A DNA stretch of 64,000 nucleotides, from assembly GCA_001465935.1 (NCBI GenBank), contig LNKV01000009.1:682001-746000 (forward strand), in the 5' to 3' direction. A program made the translations under genes and the position numbers. This DNA is from Clarireedia homoeocarpa. Lineage: Eukaryota > Ascomycota > Leotiomycetes > Helotiales > Rutstroemiaceae. Shown piece after piece: positions 1 through 10,979 of the stretch. Numbering within the stretch: the first letter of the stretch is position 1; each line of letters starts with the position of its first letter. Below the pieces are notes generated by a model that saw nothing but the letters and a program-made list of their open reading frames with translations, was not told the origin of the DNA and did not search any database.

Positions 1-1
1 A

Positions 2-985
2 ATGGAGGAAGAAATTGATGTCGTTCGTATCAATATTAAAGGGAATGCTACAAAGCTTTTCACATTCACCGAGGCGACTAAGCCACCTGCAAATGTTTAT
101 TTCATTATCGTGATGGGTATGATAGACGCTGGGAAAACTGGTTTCGTCTCTACGTGCACAGGAAAAGAAGCAACTATTGGTCATGAATTCCGGTCCTGTA
201 TACTTTCCAGTTCACTTGATGTCTATAGAAATCTCTCACATGTCTCAACTGAAGGTATCTCCGAGATCAGTATCTTCGACTCCAATCTCGACAGCAAGAA
301 GCTCCAGCAAGCGCAACATCGACATATTTGCAGCCCTGTGTGGATATAACGCATACAGTGCTGTAGCCATCATAACGACTCTCTAGAACTCTCAGAGGAA
401 ACGGTCCTTCTTGCAGTGGGACGTCGAACATGGAGATAACGAAGAATTCTTCGGTAGGATCGTCTACGAAGGAGCGCAGATGTTTCGGTATTGTAAATTT
501 GGCTTGAATCCTCAACTACTCAGAGATTCCGCACTGGCAGTCGTGCGTGGTGTGATAACTTGGTCTCGTCTTTTACCTATGGTGTTGATAATTCAGCATG
601 AGCTTGTAGATGAGCGAAGATACTTTTAGGAGACGCCCACTAGAGGATTTTTGGCTTGTGAGATGCGAGGATTGGCCAAGACGTGTAATGTCCAGCTGGC
701 TGCGCTGCAACAAGCGATGGGTTGTACTCATGAACGGAGCAAGAACAAGTATAGAGAGAATTCGAGAGAGGTCAAGGGACAATATAAGAGTGACTTGAGG
801 TCTGTGGAGCAAAAATAGAAAATGCTGGCGACGAAACTAGAGGACATAAGGAACCATGAGCAGCGGATTTTACTCAATAGTTTGAAAGTGGTAGAGAAAG
901 ATTATGCTTCACAGCTGGAGCAGAAGAATACGGAATTGGAGGATATGAAAGAACCATCGAAGCTTATGAAGCAGGAGCTGTGAAA
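2..985 (+). pseudogene. Decayed AIG1-like P-loop GTPase (fungal G-domain protein)
   Basis: The first open stretch has a G1/P-loop (GMIDAGKT, near residue 40) followed by a CTGK..IGHE region, as in fungal AIG1-like/50S-ribosome-binding-type GTPases. Beyond that, family-like segments continue only by changing frame: a piece around 400-500 reads NEEFFGRIVYEGAQMFRY, one around 535-620 reads ALAVVRGVI...IQHELVDERR, and a third frame at about 630-980 reads a coiled-coil-like tail (FLACEMRGLAKTCNVQLAALQQ, later LEDIRNHEQR). These match the order of the G-domain C-terminal part and helical tail in intact relatives, but stops and frame changes interrupt them and the G3 region is not readable. Known: such GTPases form expanded families in plant-associated ascomycetes. 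Inference: an inactivated copy. The left edge may be cut by the window. Confidence 0.6.
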
Positions 986-2807
986 CAGCAGTCTGTTATG
1001 CGCCGTTGGGATCTTCGGGCCGAGCTGGTAGGCCGAGCTGGTTGACTAGAACAGTAAAGTCGCGGGCGTTGAGAGAGGTATTGAGGATAGTCAGAAGGCT
1101 GTTAGCATGTCGACCGGCAGAACTGGAGGTAATCATGACAGAGCCGTATCCAATAATTCTACCAACGGACTCTCTGCTGTGAGCCTATATCTAATAGCCG
1201 CATTATTTCATTGGTCGGTTGGAGTCGATGTCAATAAGTCTTGTATCCTGTGAGAGAAAGGTCACCTGGCTGGTCGACAATGAGGCATTAGGTTCATGAA
1301 ACCATGCTGAAAGCTTTGCTGGAGACATTATGGGAGTATGCTCGCAGCTGCCATGTGGGTCCAAGAGCTGGAGAAGCAGCGGAGTTGGCAGCGTGCCTGT
1401 GGATCTGCGAGTTTCAGTAGCTGCCGAGGTATTTGGACATCCCCTCCTTTGAGCGACGAGTACTTGGATAAATTACAGATTCAATATCCCAATCGAACAT
1501 ACCAGTGTCGGAAGCTTCTTTTTGCCAGAATTGCAGCCAATGCTTGCAGTGGTGGTTCTCCGCGTCGTTCTCTTTAGTTCTAGTTGGAGGTTGCATGTGG
1601 AGGTTGCATGTGGAGGATCCTCAGGCAAAAAAGCCAAAGACGCTTCGGCTGCATGATGATCCTTGCCGCAGATCCACATATGCATCCTGTCAATCTGTCT
1701 TCTGCGCTGCACAACTTCCTCTTGACCTTCTTGATTTCCGGAATATCTCTTATTTGAGAAACGGACGATCGTAACGGTGTACTGGCGGTGTATGTACTGA
1801 GGCTCTTCTCCGAGACATAACACCATGCCAAGATCCGAGGTGTTTCGGCCGTCAGCATTTTCGCCCGTAACCTTGACATCACATCTCATACTGGAGTCTG
1901 TGGCTCATTTTCATCTCAAGTGACCAAAGTTGGCCTAAACGGTATGCCCATCATTCCAAACCTGTCACTTTTCCAGCCTCAAAACGATAGTTCCATTGCA
2001 ATTTTACAATCTGCCCCACTTGTTACTTGTTATGTTACTCTCAAACGGCTACATGGGTCAGCATCAAAGCACAGTCACCCCAGTCGTGATCGCTCCAAGT
2101 TGCCCGCTTTCGCCCTATCTAAAGTCGGAAATATATTCTGATTCCTGGAATGACGGGAAGTGGATCATTCTAAGTGAAAATCCATGCTACCAATCGCATC
2201 TTCAGGTAGTCTCCCTCCGCCAGTCTACAGGAGGTTTCTTCTAAGATATCTAATCGTCGTATAACCATGCGAAAAGTGACATTAACTTATGCTCAGAGCT
2301 GCGGAGCAACATCGGTACGCTGTAGGCTCGTATCTCCCAATGATTATGCTTGACACATCATTGCCGAAGCTAAAGCCGCTGTCAGGTTGGAATACTAGGA
2401 GCAATATTCAACGCAGTCCAAATAGCTCGGCATCAAGGTTGAGGGAAAGTATCGTATTGGAACTTGCAGCACAGATCAACGGCAGCCATTGCTGTGTGTT
2501 GTCCTCTCTGTGATCTGCTGCAGATTGACTTATACTCCGCTATTTTTCAATCCCGTACCTTCTTGCGACTAGGCTCGAAGCACTCTCACTGGTCGATAGC
2601 GACTTCAATTGCTAAAGGCAACCTCCTGATAAGAAAATACGTGATTTAGCAATTTAAAACACCTCGGCATTTGGTGGTTTCATCTTAACTATTCGTTTAT
2701 TATTATCGACGCACTGATTCATCCGATCGATCCCCTGAGGATTAAGCATAACAATGATGCTAGGAAGTTCCCCATACTTGCAGATGTTTGTTCTCCCTGT
2801 TTGAACA
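986..2807. other. Intergenic, no supported gene
   Basis: Short open frames occur on both strands, the longest 138 codons on the minus strand at 1473-1889. None shows a recognisable domain, continues by splicing, or has a convincing start context. The stretch may include further debris of the neighbouring GTPase relic, but nothing could be aligned by eye. Confidence 0.5.
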
Positions 2808-2813
2808 TATAAA
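2808..2813 (+). promoter_or_regulatory. TATA box of the cutinase gene
   Basis: TATAAA lies about 150 bp before the cutinase ATG. A pyrimidine/CATCAA-rich leader follows between it and the start codon, as expected for a fungal core promoter with a 5' leader of about 110 nt. Confidence 0.45.
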
Positions 2814-2961
2814 GACGAGATGGCTCCGCACTTGCAGTCTCTATCGAACATCATCAACATCATCAACATCACCTATTCGATTATTCACTCATTCTCTATT
2901 CAAACGTTCTTTCTACATCTAAATCGCTTGTTTCCCCCGTACCATTCAGCCGGATATCAAA

Positions 2962-3698
2962 ATGAAGACCCAAACTCTCCAATTCCTATCCCTCCTCCTT
3001 CTCCCATCTGCCGTCTTAGCCGCTCCTGCCGGTTCTATCGAAGCCAGGGCATGCTCAGATGTGACAGTTATATTTGCTCGAGGCACCACCGAGATTGGAA
3101 CCCTCGGAACCGTCGTCGGTCCACCATTGCTTAGTGCTTTGAAAGCCACCCTTGGATCCAGTTCGGTGTCCATGCAGGGCGTCCCGTATGCCGCCGATGT
3201 CATTGGCTTCCTCCAGGGCGGTGATCCCGCTGGAAGTCAAACTATGTAGGTCTAACCCTGTCACATCAGGAGATCTGACCTTGGACAATGCAGATTTACT
3301 CACATATACCACAGGGCCAACATGGTCACATCAACACTCTCAAGCTGCCCCAACACCAAGCTCGTTATGTCTGGATATTCCCAAGGCGGTCAACTCGTTC
3401 ATAATGCCGCCAAATTGTTGCCCGCTGCGACTATTGCCAAAGTCAGCTCGGCTGTGATCTTTGGAGACCCAGGTTTGTATTTTCAAACTCTACTTGCAAA
3501 TCTGCGCGTAAGCTAACTGTATACTACACAGACAATGGACAAGCTGTCCAAGGCATTGCGTCATCCAAGACAGATGTTATCTGCCACGTTGGTGATAACA
3601 TCTGCCAGGGGGGAGACCTGATCTTGACCCCTCACTTGACATATGGTATAGATGTCGGTAGTGCTGCTTCTTTCATCAAGTCAGCTGCTGGCTTGTAA
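2962..3698 (+). CDS. Secreted cutinase (CE5 family)
   Basis: Hydrolyses ester bonds of plant cutin outside the cell. Exons 2962-3245, 3315-3472 and 3532-3698 join in frame to 202 residues; both introns have GT..AG ends, and the second has a CTAAC branch site. A signal peptide of about 20 residues ends in VLAAP. The GYSQGG nucleophile elbow puts the catalytic Ser at 117; the other triad members are Asp169 (in the VGDNIC segment) and His182 (LTPHLTYG). Four cysteines at 31, 106, 165 and 172 match the two conserved disulfides. GDPDNG at 145-150 is the usual cutinase signature. Length and N-terminal sequence closely resemble Botrytis CutA; that orthology is an inference. The gene is intact and stands alone, next to a GTPase relic. 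Confidence 0.95.
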
Positions 3699-4182
3699 GA
3701 ATTTGTAGTAACATGTGGGTTACGAAGCACTTATGTTTTGGGTTCAGCCATGTGCGAGCACACTTGGATCGTGTTGAGCATGGATTCTGGGACAATTTGA
3801 ATGATTGATGATGTTTCTTTGAGCACCACCTGTTTATCTCATGCTTTCTGTTGCCGTTGCCTGGAGCATTTTCTCTTCTCTTCTCTTCTTTTTCCGCAGG
3901 TTGGATGATCGGAACCTTTTGGCTATGGATGCCACTCATATTTTTATAACACTCTACGTTTCATTCGAAAAATTGTTTTTATATGGCATAAAAGTATATA
4001 TCATTTTTATTCAATCAAATGTGGAATCCATATCCTGTGAGCGTAATTGTCGTAGATTGCATGCCGATATACCTTATATATACTTGACTTCCCAAAATCA
4101 CGAATATACCATTCTCAAACTCAGAACCCCAATATCTCCAACTTACGAACACCCAATCCTGGTACTATCCCTTTCTCCCCTG
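3699..4182. other. Intergenic between cutinase and CaaX gene 1 (tail-to-tail)
   Basis: AT-rich 3' flanks of two convergent genes. A 142-codon plus-strand frame (3841-4269) runs through here into the antisense of the CaaX gene and has no recognisable content. Confidence 0.45.
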
Positions 4183-4552
4183 TTACATAATCGCACAACT
4201 TGCTCCTCTTTTCTTCTTATTTTTCTTCTTCTTGCCCTTCCCTCCCTTATTCGCCTTCCCCTTTCCTGATCCCTTCCCTGTGCTTTTTTTCCACGGCGGG
4301 TCTGGCAATGCAGCCGTCTTGGGGTTATCCAGACAACTAGTCTGGACACGAAGAGCCCAGTTGAATGGATTCAAATCTCCTTTTTCGCGAACGAGACCAA
4401 TGACCTCACCTAGTTACGAGGTTAGTGATGAGCTGGTGAAGGTAGTGTAGATCCGGGGAAATACCTTTACGGCGCCGTACAAGAGGCGAACGCGAACGCG
4501 AACGCAAGTTGGAGCGTGAGCTGGAGCTGGAGCTGGAACGGGGACGTGCCAT
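4183..4552 (-). CDS. Small CaaX-box protein, paralogue 1
   Basis: Not a named family I recognise. Exons 4465-4552 and 4410-4183 (second exon upper edge 4409) join across a 55-bp intron with a CTAAC branch site, giving 104 residues. The N terminus is an Arg/Ser repeat (ARPRSSSSSSRSN). The centre carries GLVREKGDLNPFNWAL. The tail is strongly basic (KKKKNKKK) and ends in Cys-Ala-Ile-Met. A terminal C-a-a-X with Met is a known farnesylation signal, and a polybasic stretch before it is the usual second membrane-binding signal, so attachment to a cytoplasmic membrane face is inferred. The central motif and the CaaX ending recur in the gene at 7130-7540, two genes away on the same strand with the AlkB-like gene between, which suggests a local duplication. 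The start is the first ATG in frame before the donor site. Confidence 0.7.
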
Positions 4553-4881
4553 GTCTTGATTCTGCTGAATATCTTACGGATTTTGGGTAAGATGTTGAAT
4601 AGTTGTACCGTATGATCTTAATTTGTTGTGCGAAATGGCAGTTGCAGCGTTGAGGTTAAATACAAGAGCTGAGCCCTGGAAATCTGGATTTTGAGATCCA
4701 TGACGCTCTTCTGCGAGCAGATGTGATTCAGTTGTTCCATTAAATGCCTTTTCGAATGACAGGTGGTCGAACTCGATCGAACTATAGTGTTGTGCATTCA
4801 CCCATTAGGATAGAGTTGTCCTCATCGAATTTGCCTTTCAGATGCACATCAAGTCTAACATTTATTCCCGTCTATCAAACA
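4553..4881. other. Intergenic between CaaX gene 1 and AlkB-like gene
   Basis: Promoter side of CaaX gene 1 and 3' flank of the AlkB-like gene. No open frame or repeat worth naming. Confidence 0.4.
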
Positions 4882-6069
4882 TCAGTTCCAAACCTGCCTA
4901 CAACTAATATTCAACCTCTTCCCCCTCATATACCCCCTCCATCTCTCATACTCCTTCGGCTCCTTCCCACCTCCCCCAGACCCCACCGGCCACTCCGTCA
5001 AACAAGGCGGACACGTCCCTCCCATAATCTTCGGCATCGCATGCCACGCCCACCTCGTCTCTCCCCCCATTTGAATCACATCTCCGCTCCGGACCCTTAT
5101 ACAAACCAGATCCTGTTCCCGATCATATTTGTCTTCTTCGCCGGGATTAACATCCCTACTAGTGACGAACAAACCATCGCAGCCCAGCGTGAAACTTGCT
5201 AGGCCACGCTCGCATTCTTCGGATACGTCGCGGTGCACGGGCATAAAGTCTTTCGTGGAGTAGAGTAGCACGACTCCTGATTCTGGAGTGAATGCATTTT
5301 GAAATAGTGACGTGACTAGTTTGGATATGTCTGCGGGGAAAGGAGTCGGAGAAGTAGACGGATATGCGCGTGTGTTCCAGTCGTATTGTGAACCGAGAGT
5401 TAGCCAACGGAGTTTTTTCTGGAGAAATTGTGCAGCGTTGAGTGGCTTATGCTTGGAGTCAGGATTCCTAGGTACGAACATCTGGTTCTTGGCTGATTGC
5501 GGGTAGGTGAAGAATGATGAGTTTTGCGGCGGAAAGGGTATCTCGTAGTCGTCATGGAGATTGGTCTTGTGAAGTGGATTTGCAAGCTCGCGGTGGAGAA
5601 GACGAGAGATGAATAGGGTTTGGCATTCCGGTGGGAGGAGACCTGGTAGTATCCTTAATCCTAGATTGACATTAAAAAAAGCTGTTCATATATTCAAGGA
5701 GGCAGCGCGATCCCACCTGGGAATCCTCTATGTTCATAAATAGTACAAGGTTCAGGGAGACCAGAATCATCCTCAGAACTAGAGCTTGTGAATTCTCTTT
5801 GAGCTTGAGCAATCAGATCTGAAGGTACCACTCCCACTGGATGTAGCGTCTCTTTTTGCTCTGGGCTCAAGCCACGGTTGAAATCCACGATCTCGAGATC
5901 GGTGTTCACGTCGGCGTCGCTCATTCTTTGATACTTCTTATACACATCACATATAGCTTGCGGTGGAAGCGCATGCGTATCATGACCATGATGGCTCTAT
6001 ACAACTGATTAGTTTCAGCATGTTACAATGGGTAGAGGCAGCACTACTTACATTACTTCCTCCATCCAT
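4882..6069 (-). CDS. AlkB-type 2-oxoglutarate/Fe(II) dioxygenase (ALKBH1-like)
   Basis: Expected to demethylate nucleic-acid bases oxidatively, using Fe(II) and 2-oxoglutarate; the substrate cannot be read from sequence. Exons 6052-6069 (18 nt, MDGGSN), 5717-5996 and 4882-5660 join in frame to 358 residues, with introns of 55 and 56 bp. The iron-binding triad is His242 and Asp244 (PVHRDVSEE) plus His306 (WHAMPKI). Arg348 and Arg354 in RLNISCRQV fit the 2-oxoglutarate-binding end of the fold. LTLGSQYDWNTRAYP at about 187-201 is typical of ALKBH1-like proteins, and the N-terminal VYKKYQRM segment precedes the domain as in fungal relatives. The very short first exon is supported by a perfect GTAAGT donor; if it is wrong, translation would begin at MSDADV in the second exon. 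A CaaX paralogue lies on each side. Confidence 0.9.
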
Positions 6070-7129
6070 CGTCACGTGCGGGGTCGTTCGTTCTCGTGAT
6101 CGATATAATTGGCCACTGCAATCCTTGCTTCGAGCCAGATATTTGATGACGGAGCACGTCCTCGATCGCAGAATAGCTCGGCGGGACAAAAACATTCACT
6201 TTCTTGTGGTATCTGCGCGCCGATGACATAGAGTGGGCTTGAAATAAAATATTTCTTCGGATCTGTCTGGCATCGGGTAGGTACCCGCTAGCGCTACGCA
6301 TAGGTTTTGACGCTAAAACCTTAGTGCGGCCAAGCCACTTCCCCCCTTTTTCTGCATACACTCGTTGAATGTCAGAGACGTAGAACGCAAGATAACTTTC
6401 AGCAACATGTATCATTCTCATATTTCTTTGAAACAATAATATGCGACCAGAACGTTGTTCACAGCACTTAGAAGACCACAGATTCCGACTTTCCAAATGT
6501 CGTAACATTCGGGGATCCGGGAATAGATTTCGATATGTACCCCTCGCCGGGCCTCTCGTCCCGTCAATCATCCTAGTACTGAATGCTAAGACTGTGAAGA
6601 TGGCATTCTGAAAGTCCATGGGTTCTCACAAACAAGCAATGAATAGCATAAAGAACTTCCTGCAACCATATCTTGGAAGGTCCAAAGAAGCGATTGAATG
6701 AAATGCCTTCGATATTCCAGAGTTTTTCAAAGATTCTCAAAAATGTTCTATTACCTTTCTCTTTCTCGAAACCCATCCCTTCTATACATTTCATCCTCGA
6801 TCGATGGTCTCTTTGCAGTATCGTGAGCAATGGCTGCTCTTAAGAAATCCCGTATCACCGCAATTCTTCGAGTGAATATGTGGGCGGGCTATCAGCAGAA
6901 TATTCCAAGCACACCAATCTACAATAAAAGGCATGGAAATTTAATGATACACGAGTACCAAAACGTAATTTTCATTTACTGATGAGAATATGCTCGGACT
7001 TTTATCATGCGTATCCATCATATGCATTTTAGCAAACAGCAGTTTCCCAAGTAGTAGCTCAAGCATCTCATATCTAGGATCTCTACCATTCACCCTTTCC
7101 TATTTAAGAAGAATTCATTCGAATCCTCG
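6070..7129. other. Intergenic upstream of the AlkB-like gene
   Basis: A 188-codon minus-strand frame (6053-6619) overlaps the AlkB-like first exon but shows no domain or coding character. Otherwise AT-rich promoter and 3'-flank DNA. Confidence 0.4.
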
Positions 7130-7540
7130 TCACATAATCAAACACCCTATGTTTTTCCTACCTCTCTTTTTGCCACAATCCTTACACTCCTTGTCCTCAT
7201 TGTTCAGATCGATCTGTGTTCTTACCTCCCCGATTCTAGGATGGTTCAAAATTTTGTCATCAACAAGAAGAACCCAATTTGAAGGGTTTAAGTCGCCTTT
7301 GCGACGTACAAGTCCCTTCACATTCATGCTGTCATCGACTCTCCATGGCGCTGGCTTGCCGTTAGAATAGGACCATAAGGGGGTCTTTTGGGGTGGAGTT
7401 TGTGGTGTTGCCGAAGAATCTTTTGAAGGGGAGGACGATGTGCCAGTGGGTGAGATGGCCGAGGAGGAAGAAGATGAACCCGAGTCTCCAGGTATGTTTG
7501 CGGGATCGGGAGCATTTGGTGTTGATGCTGTGTTTGACAT
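7130..7540 (-). CDS. Small CaaX-box protein, paralogue 2
   Basis: Single exon, 136 residues, family not recognised. The first 55 residues or so are rich in Ser, Thr and Pro and probably disordered. A central block reads GLVRRKGDLNPSNWVL and continues LVDDKILNHP, aligning with paralogue 1 (GLVREKGDLNPFNWAL, then LDNP at the same spacing). The tail contains CKDCGKKRGRK and ends Cys-Leu-Ile-Met, again a farnesyl-type CaaX box after a basic stretch. Known: CaaX proteins are prenylated, trimmed and methylated, and then sit on membranes. Inferred: this is a membrane-anchored adaptor-like protein related to its neighbour. Paralogue 1 has an intron just before the shared block that is absent here, so the two have diverged in structure. 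Confidence 0.7.
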   Translation of the reverse strand: MSNTASTPNAPDPANIPGDSGSSSSSSAISPTGTSSSPSKDSSATPQTPPQKTPLWSYSNGKPAPWRVDDSMNVKGLVRRKGDLNPSNWVLLVDDKILNHPRIGEVRTQIDLNNEDKECKDCGKKRGRKNIGCLIM

Positions 7541-8640
7541 ATCGGATGATGCTTCGCGGTTTATATTACTGATGTGTCGTTTGTACCAGGTTTGGATAAA
7601 GCTTGTTTATTCGGGCATACGCAGGTGATTTTGTGTTTTAATACTGAAAAAACACATAGCTGTGTGCTGAGAATCCCCTGAATCATCTGCATTATGTCTA
7701 TTATTCGCAGTGATTCACGGCATGAATGTTCTTATATCTGTGGATGAGTGCGTTAACGGCGTTCAGCCATAGCATGTGAATCCATACGAGGATACCCAAC
7801 ATCTCCAGTTTGGAGTTCTTAAATCTGCGCATAGGCAAGGCGATATTACTACGGTTCTCAGAGAGTAACTCATACATAATTTGGATCTAATGAATGCAAG
7901 AACAGTGTCCTTCAAGATAAAGCATGATTCACTCAGGCTTCACATTTTGCGACCTATAACTATCTTTTCAAATTACTTCATGTCGTAATATCTATTTAAC
8001 TCCATCCTCAATTTAGATTGCTGAAAGAGATGACCCTGACCTACAACATCAAACAGACGTTGCATCTTTTCTCATACGCCAGTGTGTCCGCAACACAGTC
8101 TCCCTCCTTTAAAAGACTCGGTAAAGTCACGTGTGTTTCTACCCAATGACTCGAAAACGGCTCATTTGTGATGGCGATTGCAACTTAGTGTTAACATACT
8201 GAGTTGAAGCTTTCTTGATGGCCGAAAGGGGTACCTAAATCTCTGTGTAAAACTATGCACAATTATGTATACTTGTACACAAATTGCATACAAGTGTATA
8301 TAACACTGCATAAACACGCACAAGTATAAGATTACATATAAATATGCGAAAATGTATAAAATGTGTAAAACTGCTGTTACAAGGCCTTACAGGCTATATG
8401 CCTGTAAGGCCCCATAAACCTTGAGAGTCTTATCCATAATGACCCCGACCTCCGCACAGCAAAGAGGAAGGTTAAATAGTTTGCGCTTTTCAACTATTTT
8501 TCTTCATCTTGAAGATTTCGCTAGTCTTTTCTCCATTTCAAGCGACCACCCTCCGGAATTCCGGCCGATACTATTCTTTCCACTCGATATTATCTGTTCC
8601 TTTCGAAGAACCATTAAATAAAGAACAAGCTCCGACTGTA
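7541..8640. other. Intergenic before the 2EXR gene; AT-rich with a perfect inverted repeat
   Basis: Divergent promoter space between CaaX gene 2 and the 2EXR gene. About 8250-8370 is AT-rich with recurring GTATA and GCACA/ACAAGT words. A plus-strand frame from an ATG at 8509 is continuous with the 2EXR start and could extend that protein by 44 residues. Confidence 0.45.
8383..8411. repeat. Perfect inverted repeat, 12-bp arms with 5-bp spacer
   Basis: The arms GGCCTTACAGGC and GCCTGTAAGGCC are exact reverse complements around TATAT. It could form a hairpin or be a dimeric protein site. It sits about 230 bp before the 2EXR start. Confidence 0.85.
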
Positions 8641-9745
8641 ATGCAATCACAAAGGCAGCTAGAGATGCCGATTCGTCAGCATCAGTGTCGCCGAAGCTTG
8701 GAAAGAGCCGAGAACACTTGTAAGTTCCACCTTTTATCAGTTCCCCCTCCTGTGGACTAATTGTATTCTATTCCCCGCAATCTGTAACTAATTTTTCTCG
8801 GTTGGACCCGACTAACTAGCAATTATCATAGGCATAAACTCAACGCTCGACCACACCCCTCGAGACGTACCTGCGGACACCGCGGTAACTTCAGCAACTA
8901 CCTTTCATTGCTTCCCCAACCTACCAAAAGAACTGAGAGATATGATATGGGAGTGTTCGCTGTCCGGTGGTCGAATAGTGAACATCTTTCAACAGTTAAC
9001 AAATCAAACACTCAGAGATTGGCAAGAAGCTGAAGATCGACCCCAGCCAAAACAAGGTACTTACGAGGTAGATAAGATTGATGACGGAGAATCAGCAATT
9101 AGCTATCAGCAATCTTTGGCCTGGGCTTCAGTTGATCAAATGATTGCGCTAGGTCATTCATGGAAGCCAAGGTGCTGGCGAGAATACATTGATATAAAGC
9201 TGGTTAGCTTTAGATCACCCTCTTCTACACCTGCCATGCTCCTTGCGTGCCGGGAGTCGCGCCGTATTGCTCTGCAGCATTACGAACGCGCGTTCGCCAC
9301 TCCAGCTAAAGCGCCTAGCATTTGGTTTGATTTCAAGCACGATACTTTATATCTACGCTCCTCTACTATGAGTTTCGAGGCGTCGTCAAACAGTGAAGAG
9401 TTTTTCAATGCGTCGTTAATGAATGCCCTGTGGACTCCTGACCAGAAGAGGTGGTGCAAAGTCAAGAAACTTGCTCTTCAAATTCACAAAGACGACTTTT
9501 ATGACCTCGACTTCGATGAAATGCCCCCTATTGAGAACACATATTACAATAGTTTCATAACAAGAGTTCTGCAGTGGTTCCCAGATCTTGATGAACTGCA
9601 TATCGTCCTACAAGACAAATCACAACTTCATGACGATGACGACCTTGTTCTCACTAAGCCATTCAGTCCGATAACTTTGGATCTGGGAAGATCACAACTG
9701 ACGTCCTTGGAAGGAAAATTAAAATCTTATCTCTCTCTTGGATAG
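8641..9745 (+). CDS. 2EXR-domain protein (fungal, function unknown)
   Basis: Exons 8641-8719 and 8832-9745 join across a 112-bp intron (donor GTAAGT, acceptor ATAG) to 330 residues. The second exon opens with FHCFPNLPKELRDMIWE, the classic 2EXR start (F..F..LP.ELR..IW), and later has LLACRESRRIALQHYERAF, the second half of the domain. The middle and C-terminal parts (for example LQWFPDLDELHIVL) are typical of the family. Known: 2EXR proteins are very numerous in filamentous ascomycetes and F-box-like in outline, and their role is not established. The start is uncertain: an in-frame ATG at 8509 would add 44 residues, but 8641 was preferred as closer to the domain. Confidence 0.85.
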
Positions 9746-10979
9746 CAGCAGATTAGATACGAGCCTCCAACATAATAGACGTGATGAGCTTAGCCATCTG
9801 CTGGCTTTCGCTTTTCCTTTTCCCTTGTTTTTGCGGCGGTAGCGATTGCTGATTCCCATGGGAAAATCATTGCGTAACAAGTGGAGGAATATCTTTCATG
9901 ACTTTAATAATCATACTACTCACAAATACAACATGAGAGAGCTTGGGGTGGAGGGATAGACAATGACGAAGAAAGAAGACATCGGGTCAAAATTTGAGGA
10001 TTTCATCACAGATTCAGAATCGTAACCAATATCAATTTCATTCTCGTTTCTTTGATTACTTTTGATATCGCAATTATTGGAGCATTTAGAAAAGTGACGC
10101 ATGAAAACGACGAAAACGCGATGGCAGTCCATGAATCCAAGTTAGAAAAGTGACATGCAATTCCTCGCCGAGATACTGAATGCAAACATAGCATACTCCC
10201 ATGGGACTCCCCGATATGGATAGACACACTTGCGTCAAATCAAACCTCATACCTGCCTGAAATGTATCGTCGAACCCATCCCCACGAACCATTCAGAGTG
10301 CTACAAATCATCGGAGCATTCGAAAACCAAATCTCTAGTGGGCTTAATGATCCCATCAATGGGATTAATAAGCTTTCACTCTTCCACGACCAACCTGTCT
10401 CTTGCTGCTGAGCTCTTTTACCAAATCTCCAAACGTTATATCCGTTCTTGTAACGTCATGAAAGATGTTAGGTTATGGATCTTATGTCTAATTCTAGCGC
10501 CAGTTCCTACCTTCCCTTTTCATCCTTAAGTATCGCTTTCGATTCCCCAAGCACCACCTAGAACTGGCAGGTTATGATGCAGTTCAGCCCGATCTTATGA
10601 GTCATGGCGGATGCGAAGATGATCTGACATCGAAGTACCATGACGGACCGGAAGATATTGTGCTCTCTAGCTAACCCATCAGGCTATGCTAAATACTACC
10701 CGCAGCTCCATCAGAAATACACAAAAGATACACTGAGAGGAACGCCGCATGGAATAGATCCGTTCTGAATATGTGCACCGAAGATAGACTAGCGTTTAAA
10801 AGTATCATCTCCAGAGTGAGGGTTGTAACTTCAAATTCCACAAACTCTCGCGTCGACATGGACATTGAGACATGGACCATAATACAGCCAACTTTTTGTA
10901 AGAACAAGTGGCTCCCAGTATGTAATATTTCTCGGGAATATCATACACTAGGTAGAAGTCGGATGAGCGATAGGATACT
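9746..10979. other. Intergenic between convergent 2EXR and Rqc2 genes
   Basis: 3' flanks of two convergent genes, about 1.2 kb. Scattered open frames of 60-100 codons show no domain. Nothing else was recognised. Confidence 0.45.

Noticed and set aside
6053..6619. 188-codon minus-strand open frame
   Set aside because: Overlaps the AlkB-like first exon in another frame, no domain, random-looking composition; the spliced AlkB model explains the locus better.
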